The translations under genes and the position numbers were made by a program. A stretch of DNA of 64,000 nucleotides, from NCBI GenBank assembly GCA_027382625.1, contig JAJKFJ010022720.1:1-64000 (forward strand), read 5' to 3'. Positions 10,936 to 22,506 of this stretch are shown piece after piece (position 1 is the stretch's first letter; each line of letters opens with the position of its first letter). The notes under the pieces were generated by a model, which had not been told where the DNA came from, searched no databases, and saw nothing but the letters and a program-made list of their open reading frames with translations. The DNA is from Tetmemena sp. SeJ-2015. Its lineage: Eukaryota; Ciliophora; Spirotrichea; Sporadotrichida; Oxytrichidae.

Positions 10936-13900
10936 ATGACTGAATTCAAGTCCAAGTATGCATTCGCATTCGAAGATGATGACGATGACACTAATGATAT
11001 TGGAACAAACAACTAGCCCATCTAATCGTCAACACCTAATCTGAACATAGCTCAAGGAGGCCTAAGCGATGCCAGTGCACTATTTGGCTCAGCTTCATAA
11101 AGTGAAAGACCTATCCCACAGGCCAGCAATTATTATCATGTTTGAAAAAAGATGAAAAATTTGTATAGCACTTTCAGTGTGCCATCTTCTCTATTTGCTG
11201 ATGAGAAGGAACTAGAACTAGATGCCTATCCTCTTCCTCAGATTCAAGTTCAGTAGCGCTAGGTCTCCCAGCAGAGCTCCGCAGGTGTCCATAAATCTCA
11301 TCATACTAGTTAGTATCACTCTAGATAAGAGACAATCAATATATTCTATCTTCTTAATTGTAAGATAGCCATCGATTGGGCAAACTTCAAACCATGAACA
11401 CTCTCATCAGGTATTGCAAAGTTACTAATAATAGAAGAAGATGCAGTGATGCAATAGGAACAGAGTAGTAAAGTGTGCAGGTGTTGTTTCAAGAGGAGAG
11501 TGTCAATAATGAATTTAATGACCACCAGTAAATTGAAGTCTAATTTAATCAAGAGCAGGAGGAAGAAGAAAAATAGTATGACCAAAACTAGAACGAAGAA
11601 GCAGAGGAAGTGTAAAATCAGATTGATTAAAGCGAAAATCTTGAACAGGAAAGTGTTTAAAATCATCAATAAGAAGAAGTAGAAGAAGTTTTAAGTAATT
11701 CAAATCAAAATGGCATAATCAAGGAAGTGAGCTAGAGGAGTAGAGCTTCTTCAAACATCAGCCACCATTCAAGCGGTAGTTAAAAGTCTCAGCCCTAATA
11801 GTACAATCAACATAAGTTACCAGTTTATTCCAAGATGAGTAGCAGGATTCAGTGTAAAACCTAGATCAGCTAACTTCAAATGACATTCTGCTTGTATAAA
11901 GCCCATAAGTACAAATGAATGCTCCACAAAAGGTATAATACAATCCAATCAAACCAGTTAGTACTAACTTAGCATCTAGTTCTATAATTAAACCAGTTCA
12001 AGACACTGTAACCACCAGTGCACCGAAGTAATATAACTGGCAAAAGAGCAAGTAAGATAACAACTTTCTAAGCAGTTTGCTTGACGACTCGGATGATGAC
12101 TCTGATTCATCAGATGACGCTTTTAAGTTTCTAAATCTAGCAAAATCTAAGAAATAAGAGAACACTAAGTAAGAGTTCCAAAGAGTCAGCAGTCTCTGTA
12201 AAGCACGCAACTTCCCTTGCAGCAGAATATAGGATAATAGATTAATCAAGAACCAACAGCATATAATCCATTTTAAGGAGAGACATAGGAACAAATTTAA
12301 GAGGTAATAGAAGAAACGAATTTCATAGAAATTGAAAACTAAGAGTAAGCTATTGTTTAAAACTAGTTTGATTAGAGACACGAAGATGAATAACAAGCAA
12401 GATCAATAGTTTTAAAATTATGAAAATGCTCCTAGTAATCTATTCCAAGATGATTTTATTAAGGAGAGTGCAAATATTTAACAAGAGTTTGAGATCATAG
12501 ATCAGAAAGCTTTTTTCTCTTCTTTTTAATTCTACACATTATTGAAAAAGCTTAGGAATAGATTCAGTTTGAAGATTACAGCTATTAAAATCATCCAGAG
12601 AGTGCATTAAATACAGACTTAAATCAATATGCTCAAGCAAGCGGCCTTTACTCTGAAAATGATATGTATGCAACTTATCCAGAGGCCATAATTCATTAAG
12701 ACAACTAGATTAAAGAATAATTAGGCCATTATGGAGGAGAAGATGCCAATATAGTTGAATTAGATCCTACAGAGTAGCTTTATGGTGAGAATCTTGTTCC
12801 TATTCCTTAAGTAGAAAACTACTCCTAATACTCTTAATTTTTAGTTTAAAAAGAGTGTTAGTGCTTTATTTTTCAATCAACGGTTTTATATTTTTAGTAA
12901 AAAGAATTATCTTATAAGTAAATTCGGGAACTCAATCATTAAAATTATTTTTCTGACTCAAGAATATTTTTTGCATATTCACATAGGTAAATATAAAGGC
13001 ACAAAAAATGATTATCGCTTTCTGAAGTCCTATATAATAAATTTACTCTCTCTCTCTCTCTCTCTCCTAAAGTGTAGAGCTTTTTATAGACAATCAAAGG
13101 ATAAAATGAAGGTTAACTCATTGAAAAGGTAAAAGTATTTTGAAAAACCATTTGATAGATGAACCTAAATAAAATTAATTGGATATTTTATTTTTCTAAT
13201 TGGCTTATACTATTAAGAGTTATAAATTAACACGACAGAGTCGTAAGACCATCAATAAATTCCTCAGTCAATCTATGAGAGAGGGTATTTAGAAAATTAG
13301 TAAACTGAAAACCAAGTGACTTTAATCTAAAATCAAATTATACCATTAGAAGATGATAAAAACTGTACGGTTTTACTTTTCTTGTACTTTAAATGACAAT
13401 AATTTGGATTTCAATGTGCCATCATTCGAGAGTCACTTCAAGATCATTAAATAAATCTAAATAGAAAAAAGCAGTTGCATAATGTGTGTTTTATATGTTT
13501 TTACAATTCAAGACAAATTTTAACTCTCTAATTGTTAATTTAGCATGAGTGATTTAATATTTTAAAGATACCTGAAAACTAAATTCAGATGTCCACTTTC
13601 GACTAGATATTCGAGGAGCAGAGTCGTCTACTAACAGAGTAAGAAGAATTAAATGAGAATACTAGTCAGCATCTGCAATAAACTGACTAGAGACAATAAA
13701 GCCTTAAGCAAAGAGTATTCTTCAATTTTGGTTTCAAATAGAACTACAACTAGGCTCATTTCGAAAATGGAAACATTAAAATAGCTACTCATCCACATCA
13801 AACGAGTCTCCAATTTCAAAAGTATCAAGCCCTCTTCAAGATTCTATCTGACTCTTTAATTATGCTTATCAATTATTTGCACTTAGTCTTTTAAATGTGA

Positions 13901-16823
13901 CTACAGGTAGTTCGACTTCACAATCAAAGATAGACTTCTGCTAAATTTAAATTTATGATCTTTAAGACTTCTAGAATCTATCCTAGACCTCACCATCAGT
14001 TTGAACTCAAAGACTGTAGACACTCAAGAGAGTGTAAAATGGGAAAAGAAGACTTGGATGCTACTTTAAAGTATGGTGTAGAACATCTCCATCCAATCTC
14101 AGTTGAAGCTGATCAGTGCCTTCAACCTTGAGAAGAGAGAAAGCTCAGACCTACGGAAATAGATCATCATCTCTTTAGTAAATAATTTCATACTCTATTT
14201 GAGTTTGTTAGTAGAGGTTAATCAACTTGTTTACAAAGTATAGGATATCAAAGTTCTAGCAAACATGAAACCAACTAGAAGTAATCACTACAGCTAAATG
14301 GAGGAGGATGTAACCATGGCTTAGTTCTTTGATTATGGAAAAGGGAGTTCAGTTTCACTCAAGCACAAGATGGAATAATCAGGCATTTCTAGGAAACAGG
14401 AAAGGAAATGGAATCATGCTGCTAACACTCGTATTTGGAACTGCACAGCAGAGAGATGACATCTTAGTGGAATATTTTAAGTTCATTTCCTATCTTAGTA
14501 GAGTATATTCAGAGTAAATTCAACCATGAAAGCCCTCTATTCACTTTCATGCTGCTTGCTCTAGGGAAAGTAGATCTGATATTCTCTCGCCCGCATTTCA
14601 AAGAGAACATCTTAAAACACTGGACACTTCATCTTGCCTTCATTATAGAAAACTTAGATAAACTCCCCTCCACATCTACTTCAACTGAATAGAAATCTCT
14701 TAATCAAGTTCAATAAGTTAAGAAGTTCATTACTGAGCTATCTAAACTCATGCTGAGTAGTAATCAAAGCATTTGGAAATACTTCTTCCTTAGACTTATT
14801 CTAAACGATTCAGGTTTGATCGATATCAAGGGAACTAGTTTCAGCTCTGTGCATATGGATCCTTCAGCCCATTTATTCATCCTTATAATGATTTTTACCT
14901 TATAGTTATTGATTCATGTCAATGATGGAGCTGCTTAACTATCATAAACCTTAGCAAGCTCGCAACATGCTCGAACTATCATTCCTCAGAGCTTAACTTT
15001 TGAGTGGAGTTTTTGGCTTGCACAATCTAGCTCACGAAGAGCTTCATTACGTTGTAGAGAATAGAGACAAGCTGCAACCTCACATCACTAAGAGCCAATA
15101 CTTCCAGTTCCTGCTAAGACATCTTAAGAATTAGGAATTTGATCTCAGCAGGAGGTTCCAAGATTAAACTTATAATTATGCGAATCACTTAATTTAAGAG
15201 TCTAACTTTAATTAACAGAAAGCAGGAGACTAAACTTGCTTTAAGAAGCACACATTATTTGGTATTATAATTGCATATTTTACCGCAAGGAAGCCTAAGT
15301 GAAAGCTTAAATTCGCTTGTAGAACACTCCATCATAAAATAATGAAAGAACCGAAACACAGATAATCCACAAAACCTTACAAGATTAGAGCAAAAACAAG
15401 AGAACAGAGCAGATTCAGAACCTGGAATAATAGCTAACTTATGTCAATCGTCCAGCTGAGAAAATAGAAGAAAAGAATAATTTTACCAACAATTAAATGA
15501 GCATCCTCTGGAATGAGTCTCCTGAGAAGGCAGAAAGCAAAGTGTAAATAGCTTTAAACATAGCTAGAGAAGAAGATTCTTCAAAATTAAGATAGCATCA
15601 AGAAAAACAAGTGATAACATAAAGCTAACACACCACACTAAATGCACCAATCAATTCATAAAGCTTCTCAACTACCAGTAATCTTGATTCTTTGACCGAG
15701 TAAAAAGAGAAATTATTATCATTAAGATGAGTATAATTAATGCAATTTTTTCAAAAACTTATCCAATTTGCCTAATTGAATTCAATTCATTTTAATAAAG
15801 TTACTGATAATATTTTTAGAGAAAGTAGATAGAAACTTTTCATCCCAGCCTCAGCCAGTACAAGCTGTGTAAAAGCAAAGTCTATTTTCTGGCTTAGGGG
15901 GTATCTTCAAGCGAGTGATTGATGAAGCCTCAGACAAACTGAGAAGAAACCTCACAGCTTAAGATGAAAGCGATAATGATGAGACTGCCGATTAAAGCAC
16001 ACTACCTCCCTAGAAGACGAACGAGGTAATTCCAAAAATTGCTACAGAAAATCACGTCCCTGTAAACAGATTAAATGAACAGAGCTAACTAAACACACTG
16101 CATACCTAGAAACTATTCCAAGAAGATAAGGTTGTAAGCCAAATAGTTGAAGCTGATCAAGTTATTTCAACTGATATAAAGAACTCAGAATTTGTAAAGA
16201 CAGGAGAATTAGTTTAATAACCACCACAGCCATCAAATGATCACTTTGGCTCTTTAGCTACATAGACTACCTAGAAAAATGAACGTCATAATGACTTATC
16301 AAAGGACTTAAACAATTAAAGTAAGACACTTGAACAACCTCATTAAGAGTATAAGCCCCACTAAGTCATGAATAATCAGTTCAGGTAACCACCTCCACAG
16401 CCTCAATTCGGAAGAAATCCTGTCAGGCCAGTAGGCAGATTCCCTCCTCCAGTCAGGCCACCCACAAATATGGTCAGAGCACCCATCACTAATCCAGTTG
16501 CACATATTTATCCAGCTGAGTCGAAGGTGATTACAGAGACACCTAAGCAAGATCAATTACAGTCTATTCCAGTTTAATAAATCCCCACGGAAGAGGTTAA
16601 AGAAGCAAACAATGACATGCCACCACCACCTCTGCCCTCAGGAAACGCCAATCCATTTGGATTCCAAAGGAAAGAGCAAAATTTTAAACTTTTCATTTCT
16701 TTTGATTTATTACAAAATACAAAGACTAGTACTAGAAACTAGCCTAGATTTGGCTATGCGAGTTTGCTACATCATTAGGACGATAAAACCACTATTTAGC
16801 CAAAGAATATAGATTTTACATGA
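10936..16823 (+). CDS. SEC16: Sec16-like COPII scaffold protein (probable)
   Basis: Sec16 organises COPII budding sites at the ER. The ATG at 10936 opens an acidic disordered region (KYAFAFEDDDDDTNDIG, SDASALFGSASQSERP). After an AT-rich stretch, the block from 13590 (MSTFDQIFEEQSRL) contains VFFNFGFKQ, then near 14400-14700 a helical block resembling the Sec16 central domain (FGTAQQRDDILVEYFKF, FTFMLLALGKVDLIFSRP, LKHWTLHLAFIIENLDKLP). Later parts include GLGGIFKRVIDEASDKLRR and a Pro-rich end with NPFGFQRKEQ and NQPRFGYAS; TGA is at 16821-16823. The family call rests on domain order and this central block, not on a search. The unit could be two genes split at about 13 kb. Many frame changes imply unresolved IESs. 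Confidence 0.5.
12850..13590. other. AT-rich noncoding stretch with (CT)n
   Basis: No conserved protein is visible between the Gln-rich block ending near 12830 and the ATG at 13590. It contains a CT dinucleotide run at about 13046-13066. It may be a large IES, or the boundary between two genes. Confidence 0.45.
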
Positions 16824-17239
16824 GCAATTAAAGTTATCTCATTTAACTAATTTTCAGAATAAAAGACATCTCTAAAGAAAGACATTTGAAGAATGCAAAT
16901 ATAGAATAGAAAATAATGATAATAGTTGTTCTTTATCACCTAAATCTTTTAAAGTTAGAATTCCTTAGAGGAGATTTGATATTCTCTTTGATGTGATTAG
17001 TTTAGAGTGGTGTCAAATTCATATCCTCAAAATGTTTGCTAGTGAGTCCGTACAAAAGCCTCTAATAGCGATGCTCAAATCTGCTTTATGTTATCATAGA
17101 AACGATAAATTGAATTCATGACATTTAAACATCAGTGCTAATTTTGGCGAACTCTTTTAGCTGAGAAGATTTTCATTTTGCAAGTATGAAAGATTTAAGA
17201 ACTACCTCTTTTATTGTTCTTAACTCTCTTTCCTTTATT
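16824..17239. other. Convergent spacer
   Basis: This lies between the TGA of the Sec16-like gene and the TGA of the minus-strand RCC1 gene. It is AT-rich, and I see no conserved coding sequence. Confidence 0.5.
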
Positions 17240-20200
17240 TCATAACAGGAAAAAATAAGATATCTATTTCTGCTTTAGAGGATTAGTGACTGATTTTAAA
17301 TTCCCAGATTTCTACACTGATTAATTTCTTCTCTATAGAAGTAGTTCTATGGGTTTTTGAGGTTTTCTTATCTTTGCTTTTTCGACATCATAATCTAACA
17401 ACACCTTAGTATTCTTTAATTTCTCATTCTTAGCCAAGGAAGTGGCTCTTGTTTAGCTGTTTATTTTAAGCTTGAGGAGATTCAACTGAGGAATTGTGGT
17501 TAGTTTTAGAGAACCAACTTTACTATCATTTGACTAATTAAGTACCTCCTCCTCTATGTTATCTCTTACTTTTGAATTTTAATTAATTTAATTTACAAAT
17601 TGATATAAGATATGCTATTAAATAGAATAAATGATTTTGAACCTTGGTCTAATAATTTAGCTTGAGTCTTAGTTTCAAATAAATCTTGGTTTAAATTTCT
17701 TATCTCTGAATAGTTGTGCTAATTACCTCTCTAAGCTTGACTTTTTTAATTCGTTTTTGAAAAGTGGAAGTTGAGTTCTCTCTCTTCATTAACTTAAGAA
17801 GAAGCGATTGTTATAATTGAACACTTGTTTGCTACTTTTCTCAGAAACTTTCGCTTCACCAATCTATCTAGCTTTAAAAGGGCTTAGATTTTAGACTACT
17901 CACTATTGCAATTTCTAATCTTGAGGAAAGAATTATAAAGTATATTAGCCATGAGGCACTCTTGAGTTTTTATCCAAACACGAAATCAGATTACTGGCAA
18001 CTTAACTTTCTAAGATAAGAGTTTTTCTTGAGTATTTGGAACAAGATCCATCCCGCCTCTTATCGCTACTTCCTTTTTCTTTTCAAAATTATTTTCATAA
18101 GAGATTGCTAAATTTACTTTAGCAGTAGTCTCTATTTTGCTGCTAGTTGCTTGAAAGCAGTAAAACATATTTTCTTCAAGTTCATATTCAGCTTTTCATT
18201 AAATCTTTAAAGATTCTGTTCTAAGAGTTGCGAAGATAGTTAGCACTTATTAAATCGATCTTGGCCATTAAAGTTAACTTCAAGAGAAGTACTTAAGTTA
18301 GCTATTGTGACATCATTTTATTGAATATCTCTTTCTTATGTTGACATTTTATTCTACTGCTGCTCTCTCTACATCCACTTTATTCTCTATCAATGATTGC
18401 TTGTTTGAGTCGTTTATGGTATTTTGATCACTCTCATTGATAGAGAGGGAATTTAATTTACTGATCTCTTCTACCTAGGTTTGAATTTGAGGTGTGCATT
18501 CAATGTTCTCTAGTACTATTTGAGGAAGCAGTCTCTTAAAATTTTCATAGAAACTCTCTGTAGTATCTTTTCTCTTTCTCTCTTTTAAGTTTTAGATCTT
18601 GAGAGAGGCTTAATTTTATTTATACTACTACTGATTATCATAGTTGAAACTGCTATCGTTTAGTTATTCTTCAGATGAAATTCCCTCGAAATTAAATATT
18701 AAAGTGAACTTATAAATGATCATTATAGTGTTGCAAGGATGAATGCTCATTCTCTTTAGTACATGAATGGATTTTCTAATAAGGAGCTAAGTTTCGAATG
18801 AACTGCATCTTTATCTCCTTAAAATTAATATAATACAATGCATTTAAAAGAAGAAAATAAGACCTTGGACTTATCTACTCTGGTGCCTATATGCTTTGCC
18901 TCATAGTTGAAGTGCAAGTCATTTAACATGAAACTACTCTTCTCATCTTCTCTCTCACTGCTCTTTACAATTGTCGAATCCATCGCAGTTAAGTTTTAAT
19001 TTGATGAATCCTAGTTTAGATATCTGCATTCATAATTTATGCCTTAAAGTGGAGCTCTTGTATTCAAGCAGTTCTATGACTCGTCGTCCTAGCTAAAGCT
19101 ATTATCATTTTTCTATAGTTGCATTTTGAGTTTATGATAATCCTTGTTGATCTTCTCTATGTCTATCGTCTCTTCAAATAGCAGAGACACTTGGCCGTTT
19201 TTATTACACTCTCCAGAGAAATTAAAGTAAAATACTATATGCATGCATGATATTAAATTAGTGATGCCAGACTGGAACTCTTTAGAGATCAAGATACACT
19301 TTTATTCGTGTTCATCTATCTCTAGTAGATATTTCTCATCTTGAGATCTAGAGTAGAGCAATAGCCAAATGCATTTTAAAAGTGAAGAATAATTTAACTT
19401 ATGCTTAAACTAGAGCTTTGAAGGTCTAAGATTTACAAATCTTCATCTAGAAAAAGTTCATAGAGACTTAGTCTACTGTCTAGGATAAATATTTTCTGAA
19501 GAAGCAAGTTTTGAGGATTAGAGATTTTAAAGAGGACTTAGAAACTTGTAAATAACACTTTTTGTACCATGTCTTCCATTTTCAAATGGAATGGGAAGTT
19601 CTAAGTCGAGGGGCAAAGTTTTATCTTAATCTTTAGTATCTAGAGAGATATATACTCATATTTTTATGATAAAATAAGATGCATAGGTTAGATCTGAAGG
19701 CAGAGCGAGCAGTGAATTAGGATTCCAGTCTGCTTTAATCAGTATTCCCGACTCTAATCTTTAAGCCTAAATTTCTTCCCAAGTTTACCAATCATCCTCA
19801 CTCTTTGATCGTTCAGTTTATCATCTTTAACAAGAACGATCAGATCATCGTGCAAGAATATTCTCGTTGTTTCAGATATTATGGCCAGCTGCATCTCTGA
19901 AAAAGTTTAGACATAATTTGTCAGCAGCTCCTTTTCAGGCTCATGCTGTAATCCATTATTTCGGAGTAGGGCAGAGAAATAATTCGTTCCCCAAAAGTAA
20001 TAGGAGTTAGATCTATCTAAATAACCTCCAGAATGTGTACTGACTGCATTCAATACTTTTATGATGCAACTAAAGAGACTAGTTTGAACTTCTGTTACAT
20101 TTTAAGCCAAAATTTATGGATCTGACACTACTTCTATATCACCGCCTAAGCCAAGTACTCCCTTATGCAAGGGGTCGGAGCCCCAACTCCATAACTGTCT

Positions 20201-20876
20201 CAATTCTAAAAAGAAGTATGAAACATACTCAAGAGTCATAACATACCATCTAGAGCTAATATTGAACTGTAGGTGCAACTTATGTTTGCTATTTTATTCT
20301 TGAATACTAAGTGCCTCGGTTCCTAAGTCAGCCAATCTGATTTGAAGTCTAAATTAATAGCTTTCTTATATTAGGTAGACTTATTTTAAGTGCTGTGCGC
20401 TTGGTCATTTGATATATCTCCCCACACAAAAATTTCTCCTTCCTCTATAAGTTAAAATAAAAACCATTTCTAATTTCCTTACCTGATATTGCAGCAGAGA
20501 AGTTATTGATTGAAGTGCTGAATGCTCTAAACTTTTGCTTGAGGCTCTTTAAACTCAAAACTAATGGCTAGGGAACATATAATTAATTATGTTTACAATA
20601 AAATGCTTCATATTCTTGTGAGTGATGATGCTGCAAGTAGGGATTGAAGTCCCAATAGAGCACTTTCTTTATTTTGAAGCTCTTCAACCTCTACAGTAAA
20701 TTCTTCTACTGCTCTCTCAGTTCTTTAATGTCAAACTTTTGTTTCTTCCCTCCTATTTTCTTCTCTTCTTTAGCTTGTACTGCTCTTAAGTTTAATGCGT
20801 TCTTTAGATTTTCTTTATCTTCATAGTTTTCAAATTTATACACATCACAGTCGTGGTTAAGTTAGATATCGCTCAT
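17240..20876 (-). CDS. RCC1-repeat protein
   Basis: The minus-strand start MSDIQLNHDCDVYKFENYED has its ATG at 20874-20876. RCC1-type repeat signatures follow: NNFSAAISD with GEIFVWGDI near 20430, LRQLWSWGSDPLHKG with GVLGLGGDIE near 20180, and SYYFWGTNYFSALL near 20000. They form part of a seven-bladed propeller of the kind used as GTPase exchange or scaffold modules. The C-terminal half is not recognisable: it is Asn/Ser/Lys-rich with coil-like stretches (EISKLNSLSINESDQN) and ends PIELLLQRRNQSVQKSG before TGA at 17240-17242. A 1.4 kb palindromic insertion directly upstream repeats this gene's first 18 codons. Confidence 0.7.
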
Positions 20877-20878
20877 TA
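20823..20878. repeat. 56-bp direct repeat, left copy
   Basis: It matches 22254-22309 base for base as far as I can read. It holds the ATG and first 18 codons of the RCC1 gene on the minus strand and is the copy joined to the rest of that gene. Confidence 0.9.
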
Positions 20879-20934
20879 TTATAGATTTAGCGTTGATTTA
20901 GCGAAATTTTTTTTTAAATTTATGATTTCTGCTT

Positions 20935-22250
20935 ATAGTTAAAGTTTCTGCATTGGGATTCCCTTTGTAGGCCTTCAATCTCCTGGCAGTTGGAAAAAAT
21001 GCGCGTTTGGAGCGATCTAGGGCTCAATCGATAGAGAATTAAAAAATAATAGGACTTTATCCTGTGCGATGACCCTCATCTGCTCTCCCGATGGTTAAAA
21101 TGCGCTTTTAAAGTGGCAGGTGCCAATTAAATTTATAAATGTAACCTCCTAATAAAATTGCCCCCCCCCAAATTGAGGATTCAGCCAAAAATGCACAGGA
21201 TCATTTTTTTCCCTTAAATGAGCTTCGTTTTTATAAACCCATATTTCTATGCTTTAAAAATAAAAATTAAATTTGGACACTAACAATACCAACTCATTGA
21301 TTTAAAATGTCTATTACACTGATTCAAATGCAAACTTGTTTTACTTTAATTATCAAGGAAATAAAAAAACTAAAATTATTTGAGCTATAATGTTAAAATT
21401 TTTTTTTTTAGCTCAAATTTTTTTGGAAAAAAATTTTTTAAAATTTTAAAAATTAAATTTTAAATTATTTTTTTTTAAATTAAATTTTAAAGCAATTAAT
21501 TTTAAAAAATTTTTAAACCCGGGGGGCAAGACCGTCCTCCAATCATTAATCAGACTTCGCCCCGCTCAATGGTATTTCTACTATTGAGTCTGATTAATGA
21601 TTGGAGGACGGTCGTTCGAACCCCCCCCCGGGGAAAAAATTTTTTTAATTTTAAATTTACAGTTAAAACCTTAAATTAATTTTTAAAAAAATGTGAAATA
21701 TAATTTTTTGTTTAAATAAATTTTAAAAAATTCTGTTTCTCAAAATATTATGAGCTCCATCTCTAAAAAAAATTTTTTCCACTTTTTATAGCTTTAAAAA
21801 AATTTTTAAGTTTTTTTTTTTCCTTGATAATTAAAGTAAAACAAGTTTGCATTTGAATCAGTGTAATAGACATTTTAAATCAATGAGTTGGTATTGTTAG
21901 TGTCCAAATTTAATTTTTTTAATTTTTTTAAACTTTTGCAATATGGGTTTTCAAAGGGGAAAAACCCCTTTTAAGGGGGGGAAATAATATCCTTTTAAAT
22001 CGGCTAAAACCTCAATTTTTGAAAGGGAAAAATTTAGGAATTAAAAATTAATAATTGGCACCTTTCCACATTAAAGCGCAGTTAACTCCATCGGGAGAGC
22101 AGATAGAGGGTCATCGCACAGGATAAAGTCCTATTATTTTTTAATTCTCTATCGATTGAGCCCTAGATCGCTCCAAACGCGCATTTTTTTCCCAAATGCC
22201 AGGAGATTGAAGGCCTACAAAGGGAATCCCAATGCAGAAACTTTAACTAT
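20935..22250. mobile_element. 1.3 kb palindromic (foldback) element
   Basis: The two halves are inverted repeats. The outer block runs from about 20935-21120 and matches the reverse complement of about 22070-22250 with few differences. A second exact-looking block pairs 21275-21358 with 21822-21905. The innermost stem is 27 bp (21530-21556 with 21587-21613) around a 30-base loop, flanked by runs of G and C (about 21519 and 21620). The rest is A/T homopolymer-rich. I find no transposase frame. It could be a nonautonomous foldback or MITE-like element, or a large IES; the flanking 56-bp repeats suggest it is removed as a unit. Confidence 0.75.
21530..21613. repeat. Perfect 27-bp stem hairpin at palindrome centre
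   Basis: The stem arms are 21530-21556 and 21587-21613, and the 30-base loop contains its own short CTCAAT/ATTGAG inverted pair. It is the least AT-rich part of the element. Confidence 0.85.
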
Positions 22251-22253
22251 TTT

Positions 22254-22309
22254 ATAGTTTTCAAATTTATACACATCACAGTCGTGGTTAAGTTAGATAT
22301 CGCTCATTA
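22254..22309. repeat. 56-bp direct repeat, right copy
   Basis: It duplicates the RCC1 gene's start codon and first 18 codons, then meets the palindrome instead of the gene body. Sequence beyond it (22310 onward) would be the gene's upstream region if the element is eliminated between the repeats. Confidence 0.9.
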
Positions 22310-22506
22310 CTATTTATTTTATTCAATTTATTAAGGCAGTTTGAATTTGAAATTTACAAATATCCTACTTCATTTACAGGCTTTTTATCTCATTCTCATT
22401 ATAAATTCCATGCTTATATTTTGCAAGTGAGTGTGAGTGGAATAAGAATGGGATTTAAGAATAATTATAACTAAATGAAGAATGGACAATCTATAAATTA
22501 ATTTTA

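Noticed and set aside
13040..13070. (CT)n run as a regulatory element
   Set aside because: It is an ordinary microsatellite in noncoding sequence; nothing ties it to a promoter.
21600..21640. tRNA-like GTTCGAAC box next to the palindrome centre
   Set aside because: The surrounding sequence is a simple inverted repeat with no A box, anticodon stem or acceptor pairing, so I do not call a tRNA gene.
21940..21990. Possible telomere-like C4A4 sequence in the palindrome's right arm
   Set aside because: There is a single AAAACCCC-like stretch, not a tandem (C4A4)n array, and nothing like it ends the other arm.
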